A stretch of 64,000 nt of DNA from Phytophthora hibernalis. Lineage: Eukaryota; Oomycota; Peronosporomycetes; Peronosporales; Peronosporaceae. The translations under genes and the position numbers were made by a program. Shown here piece after piece: positions 1 through 10,615 of this stretch. Position 1 is the stretch's first letter. Each line of letters begins with the position of its first letter. The stretch covers positions 166,303-230,302 of the forward strand of contig JAAKBF010000118.1 in the NCBI GenBank assembly GCA_012656075.1, read 5' to 3'. Under the pieces are notes generated by a model. That model made no database searches. It had not been told where the DNA came from and worked only from the letters and a program-made list of their open reading frames with translations.

Positions 1-2880
1 GCTCCAGGAGTTTGAAGAACCCGTGAGGCCGATCCTCGTTGAGGACTTGAAAACACACATGAGTGTTCAACCGGAGTTCTCCCAGAACTTTTGGGCCAGC
101 ACGTTGCTGCTAATGAAGCGACAACTGACCATCACTAAACGGGAGACATCAGCTCTCATTGGGCGATTGATGTTGAACACTACCATCGCGATACTTTGCT
201 CGAGTGTGTACTACCAAATCGACTTGATAGACGCGCAGGTAGCCATGGGCATCATGTTTGAATCGACGCTCAACCTATCCATCGGCCAGGCTGCCCAGAT
301 CCCGACGGTCATGGCTGCACGTGACGTTTTCTACAAGCAGCGAGGTGCCAACTTTTTCGAACGACATCGTACGTGTTAGGCAGTGCTGTAAACCAGGCGC
401 CTCCCGTCATATTGGAGACGGTGGTCTTTACCGTGATTGTGTACTGGATGTGCGGCTTCGTGAGCGAGTTTTGGAGTTTTTGTCTTCTTGGTGGTGCTGT
501 GTTTGACAAACCTAGCGCTGGCTGGGTTCTTCTTCTTCTTGGCTGCCGCGTCGCCAAACCTCAACGTGGCAAGTCCACTTTCCAGCGTGGTGGTTGTGTA
601 TATATGTGTGTTCGCCGGGTACACGATCACGAAAGACCAGATTCCAGACTATTTGATTTGGCTTTACTGGGCAAACCCCATTTCGTGGGCTATCCGCGCA
701 CTCGCAGTGAGCCAATACTCCGATTCTCGCTTTGCTACATGTATGTATGACGGCATCGATTATTGTAGCAAGTATGGGATGACTATGGGCGAGTACTCCC
801 TGAGCACTTATGAGGTTCCGTCCGAGAAATTCTGGCTCTGGTACGGAATGATCTTTTTGGCTGTGTCGTACGTCTTCTTCTTGTTCCTGTCGTGCATTGC
901 GCTTGAGTACCACCGATTCGAGAGTCCCGAGAACGTTACGTTGGACGCGGAGGGAAAGTGCAAGATCACGGACAGCTACGCCATCGCAATAACACCGCGT
1001 GGCACTGGAAGAGAGAAAGAAGCAGTGATCTCGGTTGACCACGCAAGAGAGAAGTATTTTGTTCCAGTGACAGTAGCGTTCAAGGACTTGTGGTACACCG
1101 TTCCTGACCCAACAAACCCGAAGGAGACAATCGACTTGCTCAAGGGGATTTCCGGATACGCGTTACCGAGAACGATCACAGCACTCATGGGCTCCTCAGG
1201 TGCTGGTAAAACGACATTGATGGACGTGATCGCTGGGCGAAAGACTGGAGGCCAGATTCGGGGACAAATTCTACTAAACGGACACCCGGCGACGGATTTG
1301 GCCATTCGCCGCTCGACGGGGTACTGTGAGCAGATGGACATTCATTCGAGTCATCTACTATCCGTGAGGCGCTAATGTTTAGTGCGTTCTTGCGTCAGGG
1401 TGCAGATGTTCCTGACAGTCACAAGTATGACTCGGTGAACGAGTGTCTCGATCTGCTAGACTTGAACCCGATCGCCGACCAGATCATCCGCGGCAGCTCC
1501 GTGGAGCAAATGAAGCGACTGACGATTGGCGTTGAGTTAGCGGCACAGCCCAGTGTGTTGTTCTTGGATGAGCCCACGAGTGGTCTGGATGCTCGATCGG
1601 CGAAGCTCATCATGGATGGTGTCAGGAAAGTTGCAGACACCGGCCGCACCATCGTGTGCACGATTCATCAGCCGTCTGCTGAGGTCTTCAGTGTGTTCGA
1701 CAGTCTCCTGTTGCTGAAGCGTGGTGGCGAGACGGTATTTGCTGGTGGTTTGGGCGAGAATGCAAGTGAGATGATCGCGTACTTCGAGTCAATTGACGGG
1801 GTGACAAAGCTGGCAGAAGACTACAACCCTGCAAGTTGGATGCTGGAAGTGATCGGTGCTGGTGTCGGGAACAGTAATGGGAACAAGACGGACTTTGCAA
1901 AGATTTTCAAGGAGGGCCACTCCTTCGAGCGTCTGCAATCGGATTTGGATCAAGAGGGCGTGACTCGACCATCTCCATCAGTTCCTGCGTTGGAATTTGG
2001 CGGCAAGCGTGCAGCTTCGGAGTTGACGCAAGCCAAGTTTCTGTTGAAGAGATTTTCGGATCTCTACTGGCGCACGGCATCGTTCAACTTGACACGCTTT
2101 GCCATTTCGTTCGGTCTTGGTTTGGGCTATGGTATCACATACATTGGTGCGGAGTACCGTTCGTACTCGGGCATCAATTCTGGCCTGGGCATGCTGTACT
2201 TGGTCGTATGCTTCATTGGGTTGGTGTCGTTCAACGGTCTGATTCCCGTCGCAGCTGAGGAGCGAGCCGTCTTCTATCGCGAACGCGCGTCGCAAACATA
2301 CAATGCCTTCTGGTATTTCTTCGGTCTTGGTGTGATGGAGATCCCGTACGCAGTTGTCGCAGTGTTGCTGTTCATGATCCCATTCTTCCCCATGGTGGGC
2401 TTTTCGGGCATTGCAGCTTTCTTCGTATCCTCGCTGGTGCTGGTGCTGCAAGTGCTACACCAAGCGTACATGGCAGAGCTTCTCGTGTTCTTGCTGCCGA
2501 ACTTGGAAATCGCAGAGATTGTCGGTGTACTTCTCAATCTCATCGGCTACCTATTCTCGGGCTTCAGTCCGCCAGCTTCGACGCTGCCTTCGGGTGTCCT
2601 GTGGATTTATTACATTACTCCCATGACGTACAGTGTTGCAGCATTCTCAACGGTCATTTATGGTACCTGCAGCAGTGACGACGACTTTGGGTGTACGCAA
2701 ATGACGAATGTGCCTCCATCGTTGGCCGATAACATCACCGTGAAGGAGTACTTGGAGACCAACTTTTTGATGAAGCACAGCGAGCTTTGGAGGAACTGCG
2801 GTATTTTGCTTGTCTTCGTGCTGCTCTTTGGGTTGCTCACACTGCTGGCGATGCGCTTCCTGAACTACCAAAAGAGGTAG
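1..2880 (+). CDS. ABCG/PDR-type ABC transporter, C-terminal part, frameshifted
   Basis: C-terminal half of a full-size pleiotropic drug resistance transporter (plasma-membrane efflux ATPase); the 5' end lies outside the window. Visible in order: the end of the first membrane domain (to about 950), the second nucleotide-binding domain with Walker A GSSGAGKTT (about 1190-1215), the PDR-type signature VEQMKRLTIG (about 1500-1530) and Walker B VLFLDEPTSGLD (about 1555-1593), then six or so hydrophobic segments to the stop at 2880. The frame changes three times, near 355-372, 478-488 and 1350-1356. Each change is corrected by one base (T5 to T6, T5 to T4, and one missing G), after which family-typical sequence continues. 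This could be a young pseudogene, but the pattern matches other genes here and sequencing error is more likely. Family assignment is secure; the substrate is unknown. Confidence 0.9.
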
Positions 2881-3315
2881 TCTACCACCACCGAGACTGC
2901 TGAGGGTAAGAAGTTGTAGTAACCAAGTACAAATGTCAATACAAGTTCAAACATGTTGAAGACGGCGGTTGCAATTGCCTCAGCTGACGCAGGCATATTT
3001 GAGTTATCAGTCGTCTGATGTCTGAAGCATGGATACTTCTGTGTAAACGACAACTGCGTGGTTTCTTCGATCGCCATAACAAGAAGTACGCCCCGCTCTG
3101 CTGGACGTGAACGACTGCTGTATGCACGCATTCGACAAACGTACCGAGAGAGACTCGAGGCGCGGCTTAGAAGACTGAAAAGATGTTGGTCGTCTAAGTA
3201 AAGCAGTTGTATTAGAAAGGGAAACGGAGAAGTACAAGGCACAGGTGAAGAACAAACAAACCTCCGCCTTCTCTCTCCAGCGCAATCCGGCAGGAAGCGA
3301 AAGCTAGGTCTATGC
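2881..3315. other. intergenic, between convergent genes
   Basis: 435 bp between the stop codons of the ABC transporter and NOG1. It must hold both 3' UTRs. I see no further gene or repeat. Confidence 0.6.
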
Positions 3316-5310
3316 TTAACGGGAGTTCGTGCTACCTGAGCCACGCTTGCCCGTGTTCTGCCACTTCGCCAGCTTCGGAACCGATATCCGATCGGCCTCG
3401 CCGGCACGTCCCATCTTGGCAGCCTTGCGTTCAGTGAGCCGTTGGGCCTTCTTGACGGCAGCCATAAAGGCCTCGTTGCCAAAGCCGGACTCGTCGCGTG
3501 GAGCGACGAGAGACTGTGAACGGTTCTTGGACTTGGAGCGCAGTTGCGATTTGGCACGAGCGCGCACACGCAGGTCGGAGCTCTCCGTCAGGTCCTCCAT
3601 GTCCACATCCATCTCGTCACGGTCACGCTTGCGGCCACGGCTTTCGTCGCCAGCCTTCCGCTTCGCCACGACGGCCTCTGCGTGCTTCATGTGGCTAGTG
3701 TCCACACCAAGAGCCTCGAGCTCTTTCTTAGTGTCCGTAAGGCTGCGAAGCTTAGCACGCACCTTGCGCGAAACATTGGAGTGGTTCTTGTTCTTGTTCT
3801 GACGGTGCTCCGCCACAATGATAGCCTTCTTCTCACGGATGCGAACAAGCTTGTCCTTCTGCTCGTCGTCAAGGTCGCTCATGTCCTCATCTTCATCCAT
3901 GGGAGCATTGTTCTCCATTGCTTCGTCCTCCTCCTTCTCCAGGGCATCAAGACGCTTGAGGATTTCCGGATCCACAAAGTCAGCAATGTTCTTTCCGTTC
4001 CAGATCTCGGGAATAGCATCCTGGGTCCAGTCGTCATTGCCGAGCATGCCCTTATAGTGCTCCTTGAAGTCGTACGAGTACACACCAGCACCACCATTGG
4101 CATTCATCTTGTCCTTCAGCAGCACGCGCGGGACAGAACCGTTCGGGTTCTCGCGGGCAGCGATCACGCTCTCCGGGATGGTGATCTCGCGCTGCACATC
4201 GTCACGAGCCACGGGCATGGCTACACTGAGACGGTTGAGCACATCGGCTACCTTGTTGCCCTTCACCTTGGAGTTGACGCGGTGGGAGAGTAGCTCGTCA
4301 CACGCGTAGTTCCTGACGTCCATGACGTTCTCCTCCGAGTGGTTGGACATGGTGAAGAACTTGGCCTTGGTAGTGTCCACGGCCGTGTTGATTAGGTTCT
4401 GATGGTGGTCCGAGAGCTGCTCGAAGCGCATCTGGTCGATCTTGTTGGCCACGAGCACGAGCGGCTTGTTGGCGAAGAGCGGGCGGATGTTCTCGAAGAG
4501 ACTCAGCTGTTGCTCGATCGTGAAGCCGCACTGCTCGGAAATGTCCATGAAGAACAGGATGGAGGCCTGCAAGTGGGCCAGCGCTGTCACGGCCTGCATT
4601 TCGATCGTGTTGCGGTCCTCCAGCGCGTGGTCCAAGATACCGGGCGTATCGATCACCTGCCAGCGCAGGTACTTGTAGTCCAGGTGGCCCACGTACAGCG
4701 CTTTGGTCGTGAAAGCGTAGGGCTGCACGTCCACGTCGGCACGCGTGACCTTGTTCATGAAGCTCGACTTGCCGACGTTGGGGAAGCCCGTGACCAGCAG
4801 CGTGCGCGTGTTGGGGTCGATGGACGGCAGGCGGGACAAGTGCTTGCGCACCTCCTCCAGGTACTCGAGCGACGCCTTCTGCTTTTTCAACAACGTGCAC
4901 ATGCGACCCAGCGCCGCGCGCTTGAGCTGCTTGCATCGGTAGAGCGAGTCTCCGTACTTGATCATGCGTACGTAGTCCTTGGCGATGTTGTCGATGAGTG
5001 CGCGCGCCGTGTTGACCTGTCCGAGCGCGAGTTTGTAGTGGTCGCGGTCGTACAGGATGTTGATGAGGTCGGCGTAGAACGGGTGCAGGTCGTCCAGCCG
5101 CGGGAAGTCGTCGATGATCTGGCTGAGCTTCTCCTGGCACGTCTGCTGCGTAAACTTGACCTTGCGCATGTAGAAGGCGCGGATGCGGGAGATGGCGTAC
5201 GTCGGGTGGATGACCGTGGGCGTCTTGCGCTGCGTGCGCGTGAGCACGATGTCGATGAAGTCCGTGGCCGTGGGCACGGTCTGGATCTTCTTGAAGTTGT
5301 ACACCACCAT
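3316..5310 (-). CDS. NOG1: nucleolar GTP-binding protein 1 (NOG1/GTPBP4)
   Basis: Intact single-exon ORF of 664 aa, close to the yeast and human proteins (about 635-650 aa). It is a nucleolar GTPase of the OBG/TRAFAC class needed for 60S pre-ribosome assembly. The N-terminal helical bundle (1-165) is followed by the G domain: P-loop GFPNVGKSS (175-183), the TT switch (about 201-202), DTPGI (221-225) and NKID (289-292). The C-terminal NOG1 domain continues into a basic, acidic-patched tail (about 470-664) typical of the family. The start MVVYNFKKI matches the usual NOG1 N-terminus, so the first ATG is accepted. Head-to-head with the coiled-coil gene at 5620. No frameshift, unlike many neighbours. 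Confidence 0.97.
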   Translation of the reverse strand: MVVYNFKKIQTVPTATDFIDIVLTRTQRKTPTVIHPTYAISRIRAFYMRKVKFTQQTCQEKLSQIIDDFPRLDDLHPFYADLINILYDRDHYKLALGQVNTARALIDNIAKDYVRMIKYGDSLYRCKQLKRAALGRMCTLLKKQKASLEYLEEVRKHLSRLPSIDPNTRTLLVTGFPNVGKSSFMNKVTRADVDVQPYAFTTKALYVGHLDYKYLRWQVIDTPGILDHALEDRNTIEMQAVTALAHLQASILFFMDISEQCGFTIEQQLSLFENIRPLFANKPLVLVANKIDQMRFEQLSDHHQNLINTAVDTTKAKFFTMSNHSEENVMDVRNYACDELLSHRVNSKVKGNKVADVLNRLSVAMPVARDDVQREITIPESVIAARENPNGSVPRVLLKDKMNANGGAGVYSYDFKEHYKGMLGNDDWTQDAIPEIWNGKNIADFVDPEILKRLDALEKEEDEAMENNAPMDEDEDMSDLDDEQKDKLVRIREKKAIIVAEHRQNKNKNHSNVSRKVRAKLRSLTDTKKELEALGVDTSHMKHAEAVVAKRKAGDESRGRKRDRDEMDVDMEDLTESSDLRVRARAKSQLRSKSKNRSQSLVAPRDESGFGNEAFMAAVKKAQRLTERKAAKMGRAGEADRISVPKLAKWQNTGKRGSGSTNSR

Positions 5311-5619
5311 GACGACGACTTGGCTACCTTTACGAGAGTCACGAGGAAGAGCAGGTCAATGAGCGAGTGAGGTGCACACAGCCTTTCACACACGGCGGTT
5401 GGTTGGTTCTCGCCGACGTAGACGCTTCGTGTGGTCCACACTGCAACCGTCATCAGACTCAGAATTTAGTTGGTGTCGACCACACTACATTTAGTCTGTA
5501 CATATGCTGTAGCGTAGTTTCCGCATGATTTTCGTCGGGTCGCGTCCATTATACGGGAAACACACGCAAGCACGGAGGAAGCGCTTGTCCGACTACACGT
5601 GACCTGAGTCTGAGTCTCC
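5311..5619. promoter_or_regulatory. divergent promoter region, NOG1 / coiled-coil gene
   Basis: 309 bp separate the two start codons, so both promoters must lie here or overlap. On the minus strand GCTCATT (5358-5364), about 50 nt upstream of the NOG1 ATG, matches the first seven bases of the oomycete initiator consensus, but the rest does not match. Confidence 0.5.
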
Positions 5620-8600
5620 ATGTGGACTGTGCTCTTCGGCGACCAGGAGGAGGCTTCAGCCGCACAGTCGTCTCCGTCTCTGGGCCCCGTCAAGCCCACG
5701 ACGCGTACGATGGCCGCGTCTCCGCAGCTGCCGACGCCGCCCGTGACGCCGTCGCCCCTCGAGGAGCGCGCGCGGCCGTCGACGCCTCCGCCCAGAGCCG
5801 CAGCTGATCCTGGGAACAAGAACGAGACGACTGGGGACTCGGCCATGGGGATGCTGCTCAAGAGACTGAACAACTTGATGATCAAAGTGGGGAGCACGAG
5901 TTCGAGAAGAAGACGCTGGTGGAGCAGGTACTGGATATAATAGACGAGGAATTAGGAGCTGCAGCTAATTCGGAGTGTAAATCTGCAGATGGAGAAGGAG
6001 CGGAAGCTGCTGACGGTCAAGATATCGCAACTGGAGCAGCAGATGGAGGACCTGAAGGACCAGAACGTGCAGCTCCAGTACAAAGTCGAGTACACGTCCG
6101 AGCCCATGCTAATGGAGAGGGTGCAGGACGTTACGGACATGCGGTGGGTTGAGAGGATGGAGAAGGGTAGGAGGGTTTCTGATGAGTTATTGGTGTGTAG
6201 GGACGCACTGGCTGCTGTGAAGAAGCAGTTGGAGACGGAGCTCCAGGAGAAGGACACGGAGCTCAAGCAGCTTAAAATTGCACTGGAAGCTAAGGAAAAG
6301 GAGCTGGCGGACCGCTGTGAGCAGTACGAGAAGCAGATTCAGGACTTAACGGCCGAGTTTGATTCAGCCAAGCAGGAGGCTGCGGACGCGGTTCGCGTTG
6401 CGAGCGACGCTGTTAGTGAGAAGTATGAGGAGCAGTTGAAGGAGAAGGACGTGGCTCTTCAGGCTGCGACCGAGGAGAAGGAGAGTTTGGAGGCCACGTT
6501 GTCTGACAAGCAGCAGGCTCTGGAGGAAGCGGAAGCAGTAGTGGCTGACGTGCAAAGAAATCTTGAGGCAGTTCAGGCTCAAGGTGAGGCAGACGCGAAG
6601 GTTTTAGAGCGATTGCAACAGGAGCTGGAGGGTCTGCACGCGAGCATGAGCAGCAGCTGCAGCAAATGAGGGCGAAGACCAGGAAAAACTGCAGGCGCTG
6701 GAGAAGCACGCACAAGAGCAGGAAGCTATTGCAGCGGAAAAGGCGCAGGAGCTGGAGGACTACAAGCACGATTGCGTGGAGTTGTGGAAGATCAATGAGG
6801 ATCTGAAGCAGCAGATCGCTCTCACGTCTGCTGAAACGATGCTCAAACAGGCGGAATTTCGCGAAAATGCGCTGTCTGGGCAGTCTGTGCTCCAGGACAA
6901 GGTGGCTGAGCTTGGAAATCAGACGGAGGAGTTGCAAGAGCAGGTCAACCGGAAGACGCAGGAAATTGCGGAGCTGCGGGCTGAGGCTGAAAGCCGAGTT
7001 ACTGTTGACAGCGAGGCCTCCGATGAAGACAAGTTTGTGATGGTTGGTGACAACGGCACGATCAGCATGCTTGCGGAGCAGGTTGCTACTGTTCAGCGCG
7101 AACTAACAGAGGCGATGGAGCTGAACCTGCACTTAAACAACCGCAATGCATGGCTGGAGGAGCAATACCAGATGCTGTCCTCGGTGCAGTCGGAGGGTGA
7201 CGATGAGCAGGTCGAATCTGGCGTTGCCAAACCTTCACTGGAGGAGCAAATTTATGCACTGGAGCAAGAGCTTCACGAGGCTCAGCGTGCTGCGAATGAG
7301 AAGGCGGACCATGTGTCAAATTTGGAGCAGAATTACAGCGCTCTTTCAACCGAGTTTGATCGCCTACACTCTGCGCACAACGAGTTGATCGACGCTAAAC
7401 AGGTCGATAATGCTACGCTGAACGATGTGAGGCGTGAGCTGGAAATACTGCGCGCATCTGAGGCCAGTGTTTCTGACAAGGATCAAGCTTTGTACGCGAA
7501 GGACGAAGAATTGGGTGACCTTCGTGCATCAAACAGCACTCTGGCAGGCGACGTTGAACGCTTGCGTGGTGTCGAAAACCAGCTGCAGCAGGTGCATGAC
7601 GCTCTGATCAAGGCGCAGAATGACGTCGCTGAAGCTGAAGCTGCCAATGCCAAGCAGCAGCACGAATTGGACGAATTGAGGAATCTCTCTGTTGCCGCCT
7701 CGAAGAATGATGAGCAGGTGACCTCAATCCAGAGTGAACTGTATGAAGCTCGGTCCGAAAAGGAGGCCCTTACTGCGGAGCTGACTCAGTCGCATGCCTC
7801 CATCCACGATCTGCAGCAGAAGTTGCAGGAGATGGAAGGATTTGTGAACGCTCAGATAATCGAGAAGAAGTCGCTGGAGCAACAGCTTCAGAACTTGCAC
7901 GAGATGGCACAAGAGAATATGGAAGGCTCGTACGACCTTCAAGCCAATCTGGAATCTAATATGGAAGAGTTGGAGAAGACCCAGGCTCAGTTGCGAGCTG
8001 AACAGGAGAAGTATGCGGCCCTTCACCACGTCACCGAAGAGGTGAAGCAATCTTCCATCTCTCGCGAGGAGCTGGAGCGTGCTCAGAGTGAGATTGCAAC
8101 TCTGGAGCAACAAGTTCGTCACTTCCACGGTCTTGAGCAGTCGCTCAAGCAGCAATTGCAGGAGGAGGCTCGCTTTAAGGATGCGGTTGTTGCGGAATTG
8201 CAGGCCGCACAGTCGGAGCGCCTTGCAGTTGAAGAAGAGCAGAAAAACTGAAAGCATCGTACGAGCATGCAGCGGCGCAGCTAGCCTCCGCTCAGTCTTC
8301 GACAAGTGATCTTCAACGCTCAAATGATGATCTGTCGCACTCCTTGGCAGGCTCGCACCAAGGCCATGCAGACCGAGCAGCGGGTTAACTCGATGCTAGC
8401 AGACCATGACGGGACGCAGAAACAGGTCGAGTTGTTGACGAAGAAGAACCTCTCACTGGTGTCGGAAGTTCAAAGTATGCGCGACGAAGCTGACAAGCAA
8501 CAGCAGAGTGCACGCGGTCAGCTTGAGCAGCTGAAGGCGGCACATGCTGGTGTTCAACGTCAGCTGGTAGATGCGACGCAGGCGCTCCAGAGCAAGGATG

Positions 8601-9440
8601 CCGAGGTAGCTGCGGTAGCCCAGCGTAGTCAGGCCGACGTGGCGCAACTCGAGGATCTGGTCAATCGCTACAAAATGGACAAGCAATCTTCCGACCAGCA
8701 GTTGTCACATATTAATGCGGAGTGCGAACACCTTCGTCAGGCGCATGACGAGGCCAAGGCGACGATTGACCGCTCAGCACGAGCTGGAGCAGTTGCGGGT
8801 GTACCTGAATGCGACGCAGCAGGAAAAGACTTCGCTTGAGGCGGAGGTTGGCCAGCTGCTTGGCTTGAACGACGAGAAGTCCCATCTGCTTCAGGAACTG
8901 GACGAGCAAAAACGCGTGAACCAGCGGTTGCAGGAAACGAATCACGAGTTGGAAGGTTTGCTGCAGAGCTCCAAGGCGTACTGCGCTGAGTTGTCCCGTG
9001 ACAGCGAGGACAAGGTCAGTCGGGTGCAAGAGTTCGCTCGCCACGTGGAGCAGGAAGCGCGCGACGAGATTAACCGTATCGCGCACGAGAACGGTGTTCT
9101 GCGCGATGAGCTGGAGCAGCTGGCTCAGGCTCGCTTCGAGGAGACCAACGAGCACGATGACCTGCGTGTGAAGCTTGCCGAATTACAGGCTGAAAACAAC
9201 GTGTTGTCGGCCCGAGCGCACCGCCTCACGCAGCAGCTGTCGCAGTACACGGATCTCCCTGAAGATGACGAGCTTGCTGCTTCAGGGCAAGGACAGACGC
9301 CCGACCTGTGGGAGCTGCTGTCCTCGGGTATGGAGCAGCTCAAGGCTGACCTGGAGCTCGCTAGCAAGTACGCGGCCAGTATTGATGCCAGTAGCGTAGA
9401 CGGCGGCGTCGCAGACGATTCTTTCACGGTCGCAAACTAG
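5620..9440 (+). CDS. long coiled-coil protein (golgin-like architecture), frameshifted
   Basis: About 1,250 codons of almost uninterrupted heptad-rich Glu/Gln/Leu/Lys sequence after a Pro/Thr/Ser-rich head (residues 25-70). An intron at 5928-5988 (61 nt, branch site near 5965) joins LVEQ to MEKERK in frame. At least five single-base frame changes interrupt it, near 5889-5892 (G4 for G5), two within 6640-6662, 8243-8247 (A5 for A6), about 8354 and about 8775; coiled-coil sequence resumes across each. The short non-coiled C-terminus (LPEDDELAASG..., then an amphipathic LWELLSSGMEQL stretch) is not a GRIP domain that I recognise. Tethering or scaffold role is inference from architecture only. 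The start ATG is the first in frame after the divergent promoter. Confidence 0.75.
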
Positions 9441-9831
9441 TGTACACCTCGAGCTGAGGGGCTAACGTGACTTCCCGGTTTTTGGTGGTAAAGGTGCTGA
9501 CGGTGGTGGCTAGATCGAGGCCAGGATAAATAGCTCTGAAGCTTACTTCCGTGTCCTCGACCTCCGACGTCCAGTTTACATATAAAATATACTTCTTGTC
9601 CGTGCATATTATCGCGCAGGCGTGTGCTGTCAAGCAAGTGTGTGGACTCGAGGATATTCAACCGCGAACGGGTCATCGTCTTCGTTCTTATCTTGCCATT
9701 TTTAACTCGTGCCAGTCGCCCCAAAATTATCGGATTCATGGTCATCTTGCATTCGTCACAATCCTCATCACCAGTCGATTCACGCAAGTGCCGCCGTCGC
9801 GCTTAAAGCTGTTGCTGGATTAACCGAGAAA
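9441..9831. other. intergenic
   Basis: 391 bp between two same-strand coiled-coil genes; presumably 3' UTR plus promoter of the downstream gene. No repeat or RNA gene seen. Confidence 0.5.
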
Positions 9832-10610
9832 ATGGCCGACACGATGGAGATCCCGAAAAGCAGACTCATTGAAGCCAAGCAGGTGAGGATCGTCGTCAAT
9901 TTCTATGCTTTATCCGTTCTTGGGCTTACAGTTGACACTTGGTTCATGTTTTCAGAGACGACAAGACGCATCCAAAGACGCATTGTTGAAAAACCGCATC
10001 GCGCTGCTCAAGGCGGAGGAAGAAAAGGCCTGGAAGAAAATCGAGCAAACTCGTCGCCGTGCTGCTGAGCTGCTCAAACTCCGTCAGGATAATGGTCGAG
10101 CCCACGCCATGCTCAAAGAACTCGCAATGGAGGTTGAACGTGAAACTCAAGCTTCCATCCAGCTCAAGCGTGAACTCGTGTTGAGCATTGACAGTATACC
10201 GAAAAAGAAAGAGATGAGTATGCAACTTACCGAGGCACGCAGATCCGAAGCCCTGCAGCTCAAGGAGGACAAACAGCGCTGGAAGGAGGCCATGGACCGA
10301 CAGAAGCGAGACGAGCTGATTGACGCCATCCGCCGCAAAGAAGAGATCGAAGGTCAGAAGGAAGCCCTTCGCGTCAAGAAGATGCTGCACAAGCAGGACG
10401 TCGACAAAAACACTCGGGAACGCGCTCAGGAAAAGGTCCGTGCTGAGGAAGAACAAGCTCGACGACACGAGGCAGAGGCAGGATATGGAACGTCAAGAAC
10501 TGGAGCTCATTCAGCGGCTGCGCAACACGCAGCACCTGCAGAAGCAGGCCTTTGAAGAACTAGAAGCTGCCCTCAGCGGTGGTAGCGTAATGACCTCGAA
10601 GCTTACTTAA
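9832..10610 (+). CDS. coiled-coil protein, two exons
   Basis: Exon 1 9832-9882 (MADTMEIPKSRLIEAKQ), intron 9883-9955 (73 nt, GTGAGG...TTTTCAG), exon 2 9956-10610. About 235 aa of charged helix (KLRQDNGRAHAM, RRKEEIEGQKEALRVKK, ELIQRLRNTQHLQ). One frame change near 10470-10485 is needed to join RRHEAE to RQDMERQELE. The Glu/Arg-rich helix resembles axonemal and trichohyalin-like proteins, so a flagellar role is possible, but I recognise no diagnostic domain. The stop codon is only 5 bp from the stop of the convergent GEMIN5 gene. Confidence 0.75.
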
Positions 10611-10615
10611 AGTTA

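Noticed and set aside
1..2880. Calling the ABC transporter a pseudogene
   Set aside because: The three frame breaks are single-base changes, two of them in homopolymers, like those in several essential genes of this window; the evidence does not separate decay from sequence error.
2865..3126. Minus-strand hydrophobic peptide ending LGYYNFLPSAVSVVVDYLFW
   Set aside because: It overlaps the end of the ABC transporter and the intergenic space, has no supporting signal, and hydrophobicity alone is not evidence.
4402..5370. 322-aa frame opposite NOG1
   Set aside because: Antisense shadow of a conserved gene, Val/Leu/Arg-rich low complexity, no motif.
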